Assembly (NCBI GenBank): GCA_020975725.1
Contig: QXJR01000003.1
Coordinates: 992,001 to 1,056,000 of the forward strand
Reading direction: 5' to 3'
Source: Picocystis sp. L7
Taxonomy: Eukaryota > Chlorophyta > Picocystophyceae > Picocystales > Picocystaceae
DNA length: 64,000 nt
Within the stretch, counting starts at the first letter, position 1; each line of letters starts with the position of its first letter. Below, one piece after another: positions 39,575-49,038 of this stretch. A program made the position numbers and the translations under genes. Below the pieces are notes generated by a model. That model did not search any database and was not told the DNA's origin. It saw only the letters and a list, made by a program, of their open reading frames with translations.

Positions 39575-42500
39575 CTATCTCCTCCTGTACGCCCAGACTG
39601 ATACGGCCGCGGAAGCTACAGCGATGCCAACCGCAACGCTTCCCCAATACGCCATGTAAGCCGAACCCTCCGATCGAGGTCGCCCCCAATCTAGCTTGCT
39701 GACTGCAGATTGGACAATGCTGTAAGCCCTCGCAACCATACTGTCTTTGGGACGCAAAGTCAAAATCGTGCAGTGGGATTGCGGTGGCTTTGGCAAAAGC
39801 GTGTTCAAAGCCCAGGACATCTCCCCACAAGGATCCGCCTTGCATGCTTCTAGAACAGCCACTCTTTCCGCTTCCTTGCGGATGTGGGCCGCATCCAAGC
39901 CATCCTTGTTTCTGTATTCTCGGGAGCGGCAGCAATAGAGTACCTGATCCAACCAGAATGAGTTCTCTTGCATCATCTCTTCTCGAACACGCTTTTCAAT
40001 CTCCAGTACAGTAGCAACTTCATCCGCTTCCACCCCTACCTTTTGAAGTCGCAAAAGCTCCTCCAGCACCATGTCAGGGAGTGTTCTAGCGAGGTCTGGG
40101 TCGCACGAAAAGGAGATCGCAACATCCCCCACGACATCGTCCCGATGCACCGGGAGGTCGGCTCCGAAGAAGTTTGAGACCGAGACATTGTAAACATGCC
40201 CGTGAGTAAAGCGAAGCAGCCGAGTCAATCTTGTCTCAATGAGTTTGCACATCAGTCCCAACAGCGAAGCCAGCTTCTTCTGCACGCGGCAAGGAAAGGT
40301 TATCTGCACTACTCCACAAGGTTCAATCATGGGCAAAGTCATGTCCTCCCTCACTGACTTCTGAGGAAAGGAGAATTTCAAGGGGGTCAAATTTTCAGGC
40401 ATGGATCGCTGGGAAGAATCATCACCAGGAATAGATGCCAGATAGCTTTCCAGGAGGGGCATGACCGCCTCCTCTGTGACGTTCCCGACCATTGCGATCG
40501 TGAAGTCTGCAGGATTCTTGAAAAAGCTAGAGAAGTAGTCACAGGCCTTACGTGTATCGATGCTAGAGAATTCTTCCAAAGTAATGGGCCGGAAGTAGTA
40601 ACAACCGTAGTTAAGCTCGTTTATGCGGTTGCTGAATATCTGCACAGGATCCCGAAGACGCGATACAATAGATTCGCGGATCAATTGCTTCACGGCTATC
40701 AGCTCTTCTTCTGCAGGTTTGACCTCAGTCACAAACAGTAGATGAATAAGCTGCATTGCCACTTCCAGGTCCTCTGGTGATTGTTCTCCACCAAAGCTCC
40801 GGCGATAGGCACCAACTCCTACTCCTACATCCACACGCTTGTCCGCAACGATCTCGGACAACACGCTTGGTCTTACTCCGAAAACCCCAAGCTCCAAGGC
40901 AAGATCTCGCCCCACAGATGCATTGCGGAAGTCATCTTGCGCAACATCAGAGAGCGCCCCCCAAGCAAAACCTGACACTAGAACCTGATCATCCAGGTAG
41001 TCTGTTTGCTTGAGCATGACGCTCATGCCATTCGAAAGGGTGAGCTCTACCACCCCGAGCTCAGGGTGTTCCTTTCTCGTAGCAATCGACCCCGGGCCCG
41101 GCAAAGGAGAGACGAGGCTCTCTGGGATCTCTTCCTCCTCCCAGGCATCAATACGTCCGGCCTCCTCCAGTATTCTTGCTTGCTGCACGACTGATCCTAG
41201 CTTTTGTTCGTCTACAGTTTTACGATGTTCAATGCTCTTCACCACACAGCTGTCCGTGACCCGGAACTTCCGGGACAGTTCCGCAACCTCCTCCAAAGCA
41301 ATTGTTTTCAGCAGCGTCTTCACCAGCCTAGCTTCATACTCTGGCGCTACCACGAACTCCTCATGCAGAAAATGTCTTTTGTACTCGTCACGTACATCCT
41401 CGGAGTGTGACTGCTCCCGCTCAATGAAGGTAGATTCTGCTTCGGCCAGGAGCTTGGACTTGGCAAGCTTCAGTTCTCGTTCTGAAATCCCAGAGAGACG
41501 CACGCGAGCCAATTCCATCAGCAAGCGTTCCAACGCCACCAACACCTGTCCTTCTGGGCAAGCTGCTGCCACCACAAAGTTGTTGATAGACCTGACAGGG
41601 CGATCCGTGGAAGCTGAGGCTGTGTAGAACGGCGGGTTTCTGCCACGCGAGATCTTGAAGAAGCGCGAATTCAGCACATGCTCAAAAAGCTCTATTTTGA
41701 GGAGCTCTCGGAAATCTTTGGCACTCTTCAAGGGCATGCATGGGTATGAGAAGTTCACGTAAACTCTGGACGTGGTGGTTTCCTTGTCCACAAAGGCTTT
41801 GTACCTTGGCTCTTGATGCGGCACAAATCCGAACGGTGGCACTGGTAGGGGGGTTCCAGAGACCTTTGGAAACGAATCAAAGTTGCTTTCGATGAGCTCG
41901 ATCACTTGATCCACGTTGTCAAAGTCCCCCACAGCGATGATGGCCATGTTTTGTGGCCGGTACCACTTCCGGTAGAACTCCAGGACGGTATTGGCGTCCA
42001 CGTTTCGGATGACTTTCTCCAATCCGATCGGCAGTCGTTCCGCATACTTCGTGCCTTCCAACACAAGTTTCCAGTGAGCTTCTGCAATCCTTCCACTTGC
42101 GTCTCTACCTTGTCTCCATTCTTCCAGCACTGCACCCCTTTCCTTTTCCACGTCTTCGGTGGCACATCGAATGTTCTTCGCGAATTCCGAGAGCACTTTG
42201 ATGCCATCTTCGAGCAGTCCGTCCTGATCGATGGGCACCATCAGCTCGTAGCACGTTTCGTCGGCGGAGGTGTAGGCGTTCTGGCAGGCCCCAAACTCCG
42301 CTCCTATGCTTTCCAGGAACTTGACGAGGTCGTGGTTGGAGAACTTCTCCGTTGCGCTGAACGCCAGGTGTTCCAGGATGTGCGCCACGCCTCTTTCTCC
42401 TTCCTCTTCTACGGCGGAACCGACGCCCACCACCAGCGAGAGGGCCGCTCTGGCCTTGGGTTTTCGATTGTGGCGCACGTAATAGGTGGTGCCTGCGGCC

Positions 42501-42613
42501 GTGGTTCCCCTCCTCGCGTCCGTTCCGTCTCCTGCGTCCATGGGAAGCGCCTCGTCCGCCGTTTCTTCTCCCCATGGCGCGTCTGGCAGCTCGCGAAATG
42601 CCGTCGACGCCAT
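39575..42613 (-). CDS. M16 family zinc metalloprotease with C-terminal membrane anchor
   Basis: A 1012-residue pitrilysin-type protease with four M16 modules. The inverted zinc motif HILEH (HxxEH) is near residue 78 in GVAHILEHLAFSATEKF, and the third ligand is a glutamate in DVEKERGAVLEEWRQ. The architecture resembles the PqqL-like M16 proteases of plants and bacteria rather than PreP or the stromal processing peptidase. A hydrophobic segment just before the end (YWGSVAVGIAVASAAVSVWAY, followed by RRR) looks like a tail anchor, which is unusual for this family. No clear transit peptide precedes the fold. Substrate is unknown. Confidence 0.88.
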   Translation of the reverse strand: MASTAFRELPDAPWGEETADEALPMDAGDGTDARRGTTAAGTTYYVRHNRKPKARAALSLVVGVGSAVEEEGERGVAHILEHLAFSATEKFSNHDLVKFLESIGAEFGACQNAYTSADETCYELMVPIDQDGLLEDGIKVLSEFAKNIRCATEDVEKERGAVLEEWRQGRDASGRIAEAHWKLVLEGTKYAERLPIGLEKVIRNVDANTVLEFYRKWYRPQNMAIIAVGDFDNVDQVIELIESNFDSFPKVSGTPLPVPPFGFVPHQEPRYKAFVDKETTTSRVYVNFSYPCMPLKSAKDFRELLKIELFEHVLNSRFFKISRGRNPPFYTASASTDRPVRSINNFVVAAACPEGQVLVALERLLMELARVRLSGISERELKLAKSKLLAEAESTFIEREQSHSEDVRDEYKRHFLHEEFVVAPEYEARLVKTLLKTIALEEVAELSRKFRVTDSCVVKSIEHRKTVDEQKLGSVVQQARILEEAGRIDAWEEEEIPESLVSPLPGPGSIATRKEHPELGVVELTLSNGMSVMLKQTDYLDDQVLVSGFAWGALSDVAQDDFRNASVGRDLALELGVFGVRPSVLSEIVADKRVDVGVGVGAYRRSFGGEQSPEDLEVAMQLIHLLFVTEVKPAEEELIAVKQLIRESIVSRLRDPVQIFSNRINELNYGCYYFRPITLEEFSSIDTRKACDYFSSFFKNPADFTIAMVGNVTEEAVMPLLESYLASIPGDDSSQRSMPENLTPLKFSFPQKSVREDMTLPMIEPCGVVQITFPCRVQKKLASLLGLMCKLIETRLTRLLRFTHGHVYNVSVSNFFGADLPVHRDDVVGDVAISFSCDPDLARTLPDMVLEELLRLQKVGVEADEVATVLEIEKRVREEMMQENSFWLDQVLYCCRSREYRNKDGLDAAHIRKEAERVAVLEACKADPCGEMSWALNTLLPKPPQSHCTILTLRPKDSMVARAYSIVQSAVSKLDWGRPRSEGSAYMAYWGSVAVGIAVASAAVSVWAYRRR

Positions 42614-42861
42614 CGTCGTGGACCGACACGCGCCTCCTACCCCTTCTCACCCGGTGGACCTTCCCTTTCGTCCATTCCTTCAGTTGGGGGGGTTCCTGGG
42701 GTCCTTGATTGGAGAGGACCGGAGGAGATCCACCTTCTGTCCCTCCTTTCCCATCGATCGATCCCATCCATCCGTTCTTCGTGGGTGGCGATCCGGGAGG
42801 GGAGAGGGTCTCCGACACGTGGTGGATCCGCACCCACGGACGTGTCGGAGATGGAGGTGGT

Positions 42862-43965
42862 TCAAGGAGCGACGGGCGAGCGACAAGCCTCCTCCACGCG
42901 AACCTGGGTGGACAGGACGTCCAAGACGTCCTGGACGGCCACCCGAGCGATCTGACGCAATGGCAGGACCGAAAAAGGCTCCTCCATCTGCATGCCCACC
43001 TCGTCGATGCCCAGCAGCAGGAACGACACGAACCACGTGCAAGGCAACGTCATCCATCCCAGGCTGCTCCAAAGCGCGAAAGGGAGCAAGGCGAGCCACA
43101 AGGCCAATGCACGCGTCGTGTGACGCTTGTACGGAAGGCACACCGGCGTGCTGAACATGCGCTCGCAACTGCCCAAGCATCGCGACAGGATCGAAAGGTC
43201 CCGTTCCAGCTCCATGAGCGGCTTCTCGCCCAACCCTCTCGCTTCTCTCGCGTGCGTGGATGCCATTTGGAGGGCGGCAAGGGTAGGATGCGGCGCCCAG
43301 GCCACCAGACGCGCGTCGGATGGATCCACGAAAAGGGCACGGAGTGCATCCTCCAGCGCCTCTCGTTGCGATTCGTCGCTCCCACCGTTGCTGCGCGACG
43401 TCGACGTCGGCTGGAACTTGGCATTCAGGCACTCGAAGAAGGCGGCAGTGGCACGTGCGACCCCTTCTGCACGCGGAGGGTCCAGCGGCATGATCCAACA
43501 CGCACACTTCCGCGCCACTTCCCTCACCGTCGCATGTGCCTCGCCGAAGGTGCGTCGCACGTCCAACCACCTCGCATAGGATCGATTGGTGCGCAACACA
43601 AGCAGCAGAGCGAGCGCCGAAGCCGTCAGCTGCAGTGGTAGAGGGTTCAGCTGGAGCTTCGGAAAGTGCGTTCCCAGCAGGCAGGCCGCCAAAGCACACC
43701 CGCCGAGCGCAGCGAGGGGTTCCACCAGCGCCACAAACACCGCCGAAGTGGGCAACGTCACCAGGTCGCGAAAGAAACGTCGACTGCTGCGATGCCTGGG
43801 CCAATCCTGGGACGTGTAACTGGTCGCTCTCCGCGACCTCGCTTTCTCCTTGTACGCGTCGAACCAGGACGTGTCCGATGGCCTGGCGCTCGCACGCGAC
43901 ACGTCGACACGCCTTCGATGTCCACGCACGTAGCCGATGCCCACGTGAAACGCGAGGCTGGCCAT
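42862..43965 (-). CDS. Bestrophin-like chloride channel (VCCN1/UPF0187 type)
   Basis: A 367-residue bestrophin-family protein. Plant members (VCCN1) are voltage-dependent anion channels of the thylakoid membrane that tune the proton-motive force. After an Arg/Ser-rich N-terminus come two helices (LVTLPTSAVFVALVEPL, ASALALLLVLRTNRSYARW) and, after a soluble segment, two more (ALALWLALLPFALWSSLGW, WFVSFLLLG). The last leads into the signature GIDEVGMQMEEPFSVLPL. The frame is open to 44361, but ATG 43965 is chosen because upstream residues look like noise. ATG at about 44124 is an alternative. Location in the thylakoid is inferred from family. Confidence 0.85.
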   Translation of the reverse strand: MASLAFHVGIGYVRGHRRRVDVSRASARPSDTSWFDAYKEKARSRRATSYTSQDWPRHRSSRRFFRDLVTLPTSAVFVALVEPLAALGGCALAACLLGTHFPKLQLNPLPLQLTASALALLLVLRTNRSYARWLDVRRTFGEAHATVREVARKCACWIMPLDPPRAEGVARATAAFFECLNAKFQPTSTSRSNGGSDESQREALEDALRALFVDPSDARLVAWAPHPTLAALQMASTHAREARGLGEKPLMELERDLSILSRCLGSCERMFSTPVCLPYKRHTTRALALWLALLPFALWSSLGWMTLPCTWFVSFLLLGIDEVGMQMEEPFSVLPLRQIARVAVQDVLDVLSTQVRVEEACRSPVAP

Positions 43966-44935
43966 TCCGACGTGCGCACTCAACAGCGCCACAGGCACGA
44001 CCGTACCAAGGACCAACTTCCCCGACACGTACTTGGTTTCGGAAGAAGGGGTACACGATTGGTTCCCACTTTGGAAGAGTCTCCCCCTACAAAAACGTGG
44101 TCTTCGAACCTCCCACTTGCCCATGGGCGAGTTGCGGGGGAAGTGCCAAGATGAATGGACCAATGAACCAGAGCAGAGAGCGTAGCATTGGTCCGTCCGT
44201 CCGTTCTGAGGTGCAATGCAAGCATTGACGCGTTCGTCGGATCTCCGGAGGGTTGGATCAGACCCCACCGAGACGGAAGTGGCCCGCCCACGAGGACGGT
44301 CGAACGTGAAAAGACATCGTTTCAATGGATCCTCTTGGGGTCGGCCCCGTCGCTGCACCAATCGCTCCGGGATGTGAGATGTTGTTTGCTAGTTGCTACA
44401 CATACGTCTTGTGGGGAATGGTAACGGAGCCGTGTTTAGTCGCATATGTGTTGGAAAAGGTTGATCGGTGGCGTTAGAAGCTCTCGGTGTGTTGACTTGC
44501 TCCCGCACGTGTTTCGGCTCGTTGGTTTGTCTAAAACGCGTCGTAAGATGGACGAAGGGCCCGACGCAATCTTCCCTTGGCCCGCCAATCCATAGTCTTG
44601 TCGCAACTCTCACGAGTAGAGGCACATCTTCCCTCTCCGCCTTCAATAGCTTTCCGAGGGGTCCCCACAAGCCGCCTCCATGTCGCTAGCAATCCAAGCA
44701 CCGGTGCCTAACCACGTTTCGATAAGGTGCAAAGCACGCCATGCGTGGTCGGTGCTACGATGGCTCCATCCTTGCACATGGATGCAAGGTGGTGGTACAA
44801 TCCTGGGTTCTAATTGGAACGAGATCCTTCCCTTCGTGCAAGGAACCGGATCGCCACAATCTTCGAGAGAAGAAACTCCGCTGGTGCGCCTCGAGCCAGA
44901 GCGGTGTCGCACGAAGCGAGCGCGGCGCTTGGACG
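43966..44935. other. Intergenic region between bestrophin-like gene and ATG18
   Basis: A 970-bp divergent spacer. Between about 44380 and 44880 the composition drops and open frames are short; nothing is recognised. Confidence 0.45.
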
Positions 44936-46061
44936 ATGCGACACGCCGCGTTCAACCAGGACGCGTCCTGCGTGGCGTCCTGCACGGATAGAGGAGTGCG
45001 CATACATCGATGCGACACCCACGAGTGCTGCTATGCGGACGAAGGAAAGGACGTGCGACTGGCCGAGATGCTCTTCAGCACCTCGCTGCTCGCCGTTGTC
45101 GGGGGTCCAGCGGACAACAAGCAGGCGATGAAGACCTTGTGCGTCATCAATACGGCGAAAAAAAACCGTAATTCGGGAGATCGTGCTGCCCAAGGCCGTG
45201 CTAGCTCTCAGGATGAACCGAAAGAGGCTCGTGGCGGTCATGGAAACGGCCGTGTCGGTCTATGAACTGGCCGACCTCTCGTCGATCAAGACCGTAGAAA
45301 CGGCCAGAAACGCGAGTGGAACGTGTGCCCTTTCCCCCAATCCGAATTGCTGCTACCTGGCTTTGCCTGGAAACGAGACGCATGGACAGGTCGTGCTCTA
45401 CGACTTGGAAGACGCGCGCTTCGTGTGTGAGTTTCCAGCTCACAAATCCCCTCTATCAACGCTGGCCCTGAATGCAGAAGGGAATCTCCTCGCATCTGCA
45501 TCCATCTCAGGAACTGTGATTCGCCTGCATCAGTTGCCCAGCGGAACCAAGACATGCACCTTCCGAAGGGGTAGCTATACGTGCAGGATCCTCTCCCTGG
45601 CATTTGGCCCTCCAGGAGCGCAGGTGTCATTTTTGGCTGCACTGAGTGAACGGGGAACTGTGCATGTTTTTCGTATTGATCCGGGAAGGAGAAGCCTCAG
45701 GGAGAATCCCATCTCACAGGCAGCAGGGGGGATCCTTGCCTCTGTCATGCCGTCCATGTCAGATATAGTGGAACAAACCAGGAGCCTTGCCACAATACGC
45801 GTTCCCCTTGGACGCTCAGATGCTGTCTGTTGCATAAAAGCAGTGGAACACGTAGACGAGGACGAGGAGGAGGCACACGAAGCTGACTCGGCGAGACCAG
45901 TGCGTACACCCGAGGGGAGTATACGTGTGCTCGTGGTGACATTCAGCGGTATTCTCTATGACTACCTGGTGGAGAACATACTCAACCCAGAAAACATCAA
46001 GTGCACTCTAGAGAAGCAGACAGTGCTGGGGGGGGCACTGTTGGGGGAGGGGAAGCCTTGA
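44936..46061 (+). CDS. ATG18: ATG18/WIPI PROPPIN, reading frame interrupted at an A8 run
   Basis: PROPPINs are seven-bladed WD-repeat proteins that bind PI3P on autophagosomal membranes. The first frame starts MRHAAFNQDASCVASC and reads MLFSTSLLAVVGG and LCVINTAKK, all family-typical. The second frame continues VLPKAVLALRMNRKRLVAV, CALSPNPNCCYLALPG and HKSPLSTLALNAEGNLLASAS, and includes the lipid-binding FRRG motif (CTFRRGSY). The frame changes at A8, 45158-45165. With seven A the junction would read TAKKTVIREIVLPKA, matching the family, and the protein would be 374 residues. This is either an assembly error, a real frameshift or slippage at the run. Confidence 0.88.
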
Positions 46062-46086
46062 TGCGACTCCGACAAAATTAATAACA

Positions 46087-47262
46087 CTATGGTGAAGACC
46101 CTACCTTGCGCAAAGCAGATATCAGCTCATCTTTCTTCATTCGGGAGTAGCCCTTTATTCCCAACCCTTTCGCTTGTTCACGAAGCTTTGAAACCGTCCA
46201 TGAACTTATATCCACTTCCACAGGGGTAGATGTTGGCTCATCGAAGTGATAGGTACCATCCTCAGACATGCTCTCCCCTGCGTCCATGGTGAGAGCGGAC
46301 TCCAACGCTGCCTTTTCTCTGCTCAATTCGTCAAGTGTGTCGAGAGCCTGTTTCAAATCCCTTGCTGTGTTCTCTGCCAGTTGCAGGGCCCTTTGCTCAC
46401 TCTCCTTGGCCTTCAAAACTAGCTTCTCCGTGCGTTCTAATTCTTCTCGGAGTTGGGTTGCAGATTCCTCATCTTCCAAATCGATTTCATGCCCTCTTGT
46501 AGCCCCCACTGCACTCAGCCTGGCCACTGCACTGCTTTCGGCACCTGGATTTTCACATTCCCCACTTTGTGAAACTGGTTCATAGGACCGGTAGGCAGAT
46601 AGCTCCGAATCCATTTCCCAATACCTCTTCTCAATTGCTTTTTCTCTGGCTTCTAAAGCACTCTGCATTTCGGAGACCTTCCGTTTGATATCGATCAATT
46701 CCGCATCGTGCATCTTTTGCATTTCTTTCTCCGCGTGTTCCACTTCCATCACGGCCTCCACCCGCAGGTGGACGAACTCCTTCTTCAGCACCTCCAGCTT
46801 GCTCAGGAGGCTGTCCCGTTCGTCCAGGAGGAGCTTGTGTTCCATCTGACGGCTCATTTTTTCGTTTTCCGCGTCCTCCTTCAACATGCTGTTTTCTTTT
46901 TCCAGGCAGACGACTTCCATTTCTTTCACTTTGAGGTCGTTTCCAGCCTGTCGGACCTCGGACTGGATCTTCGTGGCACGACTTTCGAGGTCGATCCCAC
47001 GCCTCCTTTCGCACATGTAGTCGAAAAACAGCCTCCCGATCAACGCCTGAGACACTCCACGAGCTTTGGTCTCTTCGTGGCGCAGGAACTTTTCCACGCC
47101 GAGCGCAGTGCCCAAGGCCACGACGGCCAGTCCGCTTCCGACCGTCGCGACGCGCATGAAGGCGTCCGCGGCCTCTGCGGAGGCCTTGACGCGTACAGGA
47201 CATCTCTCGTTCGCCTTCGTCACCCTTCGGATCCCGCAGGAGCTCGTGGAAGCGCGCGCCAT
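46087..47262 (-). CDS. Plastid-targeted coiled-coil protein with C-terminal SAP/Rho-N-like motif
   Basis: A 391-residue protein. The first 35 residues (MARASTSSCGIRRVTKANER) look like a plastid transit peptide. A hydrophobic helix follows (about 40-58, VATVGSGLAVVALGTALGV), suggesting a membrane anchor. Most of the rest is continuous coiled coil rich in E, K and L. The last 40 residues form a small helical domain, WTVSKLREQAKGLGIKGYSRMKKDELISAL, similar to the SAP/Rho-N fold that binds nucleic acid. Together these suggest a membrane-tethered plastid protein that could hold RNA or DNA. That is inference; I do not recognise an orthologue. The stop is 25 bp from the ATG18 stop (convergent). Confidence 0.65.
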   Translation of the reverse strand: MARASTSSCGIRRVTKANERCPVRVKASAEAADAFMRVATVGSGLAVVALGTALGVEKFLRHEETKARGVSQALIGRLFFDYMCERRRGIDLESRATKIQSEVRQAGNDLKVKEMEVVCLEKENSMLKEDAENEKMSRQMEHKLLLDERDSLLSKLEVLKKEFVHLRVEAVMEVEHAEKEMQKMHDAELIDIKRKVSEMQSALEAREKAIEKRYWEMDSELSAYRSYEPVSQSGECENPGAESSAVARLSAVGATRGHEIDLEDEESATQLREELERTEKLVLKAKESEQRALQLAENTARDLKQALDTLDELSREKAALESALTMDAGESMSEDGTYHFDEPTSTPVEVDISSWTVSKLREQAKGLGIKGYSRMKKDELISALRKVGSSP

Positions 47263-47604
47263 CCGGCCTGTGCGCACGTGTCCTCGTCGAAATGGCGTTG
47301 CGAAGGCACATCGACTTCCTCCCTCATGAAAAGACCGTCGATGGACCGCTGTCTTCACGGTCCATGGACCGAACGGTCTCTGCGGTCCATGGACAGGAAA
47401 GACCGAAGGAACGAGGGCGTCTGGTCAGATCGAATCCACGTCGACGAGTCGAGGGGGACGAGAGGGGTCCCAACTTCTGGTGTGAAGGACATGTCCAGGA
47501 AGCGGGCTGGACCCAAGCCATCCGAATGGGCTGGGCACGTTCGATTCAAGAGGATCCATGATGCAAGCGCGGTTATTTTCTCCATCGTTACATGATCTTC
47601 CGGA
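47263..47604. promoter_or_regulatory. Short spacer with repeated GGTCCATGGAC words
   Basis: A 342-bp spacer between the HCF136 3' end and the coiled-coil protein start, both on the minus strand. Between 47340 and 47400 the palindromic word GGTCCATGGACC-like occurs twice. A TTACA (TGTAA on the minus strand) lies at 47588-47592, just past the HCF136 stop. Confidence 0.45.
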
Positions 47605-48807
47605 CTACGCAGTGTAACGCAGGAACTTTCCTTCGTTTCCAAGAATGTAACCGGTCTCATCGAAGAACTTGACAAGATACAGGTTTCCAGAAATGTTGTC
47701 GGCTGACTTCTCCCTCCTCCAGGTTCTGCCTCCGTCTACCGTCTTGTAGAGGCTTCCACTGCCTCCCACTCCGTAACCCACGGCTTTGTCCTTGAATCCA
47801 AGATCGAGGATACCAAAGCCGCGGGAGCCCAACTTCTGCTCCGCAAATTCCTCGCTGCCCTCTCCTCCTTCTTGGATGTACACGCCTCCACCCCGGGTCA
47901 ACATCCACAGCCTTCCGTCCGGCATGAAGCCCATGTTTTGGAGCCTTCTTCCTGTCACGCGGTTGTGTGGGGTCCAGAACGTCTCTCCTGGACTCCACGT
48001 CATGTAAAAGTTGCCGCGGGAGTTCACTCCCACGTACCTCCCATCGTCCCCCCGCTGCACGGTTGCGAAGGTGCCGGTGTAGTAGGAGGCGCCGCTGATT
48101 CCACTGCTGACGGTCCTGTTGAGGGTAGCGTCCACCGTCTCTTGCACGGCTGCTTTCCAGGACTGGGCCCCATCGGAGGTGACGTAGATGGCTCCTTGGT
48201 CGGTGGCCATTTCAGCTGCTCCATTTCCTAGGGCGGTGATGATGATGGGTGTCCCCGGCAGTTTGGCGCTGAGCGGGATCCTTTCCCAGGTGGATCCTCC
48301 ATCGGTGGTGTGGAGCAGGATGGCAGGTTTTCCGATGATCCAACCTTCGTCCCCGCTGAAGGAGACGGCGTTGAACCTGTAGTTGAAATCTTCGTCTCTG
48401 GCGGCTGCGATGGATCTCGGTTCCCAGTTCCTTCCACCGTCTTTGGTTTCGAGCAGGGTCTGTCTTGTACCGACGACGAACCCGTGCTTGGGATCGTTTT
48501 GAGAGAACGCGACGTCCAGGAGGATCACTTCGGGATCCACGGGCAGATCCACGAGTTCCCAATCTCCGAAGACGTATTCGGTTCCTGCTTTGGCGGCATC
48601 GTTCCAGCCAGCCAGGGTTGCGCCGAGCATTGCGGCCCTCACCAGGGCGTCCCTCCTGGCGACGTGTGCGTTTTCCACGCGTCCGTCCGCGGCTTTGGCG
48701 TGCACCTCTCTTCCCTGTTTCTTCTTTCCGTTCCTTCTCCCACGTGTGTCTCCTTGTTTCCATCCGTTTCGCGCGTGGATGCGTCGGGCCAGCGTGACGC
48801 GTTCCAT
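47605..48807 (-). CDS. HCF136: Photosystem II assembly factor HCF136/Ycf48
   Basis: HCF136/Ycf48 is a lumenal seven-bladed beta-propeller needed to stabilise newly made D1 during PSII assembly. The 400-residue protein has a bipartite transit sequence. An Arg/Lys-rich first part is followed by VARRDALVRAAMLGATLAG and cleavage near AAKA, giving a mature start GTEYVFGDWELVDLP. The twin arginine fits Tat import. Repeated blades can be read as GRNWEPRSIAAARDE, GSTWERIPLSAKLPG, AQSWKAAVQET and GRTWRREKSAD, and the FNAVSFSGDEGWIIGKPAILLHTTDGG block is typical. ATG 48807 is the first ATG. TGTAA follows the stop on the coding strand. Confidence 0.95.
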   Translation of the reverse strand: MERVTLARRIHARNGWKQGDTRGRRNGKKKQGREVHAKAADGRVENAHVARRDALVRAAMLGATLAGWNDAAKAGTEYVFGDWELVDLPVDPEVILLDVAFSQNDPKHGFVVGTRQTLLETKDGGRNWEPRSIAAARDEDFNYRFNAVSFSGDEGWIIGKPAILLHTTDGGSTWERIPLSAKLPGTPIIITALGNGAAEMATDQGAIYVTSDGAQSWKAAVQETVDATLNRTVSSGISGASYYTGTFATVQRGDDGRYVGVNSRGNFYMTWSPGETFWTPHNRVTGRRLQNMGFMPDGRLWMLTRGGGVYIQEGGEGSEEFAEQKLGSRGFGILDLGFKDKAVGYGVGGSGSLYKTVDGGRTWRREKSADNISGNLYLVKFFDETGYILGNEGKFLRYTA

Positions 48808-49038
48808 CCTTCTCGTCTCGTCTTCTCCCACTCTCACCCCTCCCACACACGTGTCTCCACCTCACCCCCCCCCTCGCCTGATCCGATCCCACCCCTCACC
48901 CAGGGACACACACACTGGGGGAGAGAGAGGGAGAGAGGGACGGGGAGGGACACCCACCCCCAGGCCTCGGAGAAGATTCTCCCACGGGGGGAGGGGGGAG
49001 AGAAGAAACTCCCCAGGTGGGAGGGAGGGTGGGAGGGA
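48808..49038. other. Low-complexity spacer upstream of HCF136
   Basis: A 231-bp spacer with C-rich and GA-rich low-complexity DNA, including G-runs around 48914-49030 that could form G-quadruplexes on one strand. No gene is present. Confidence 0.5.

Noticed and set aside
41906-42955. 349-codon plus frame
   Set aside because: Antisense of the M16 protease; no domain.
42680-44056. 458-codon minus frame overlapping the bestrophin-like gene
   Set aside because: Shifted frame of the same GC-rich DNA, with Arg/Gly/Ala-rich low-information sequence.
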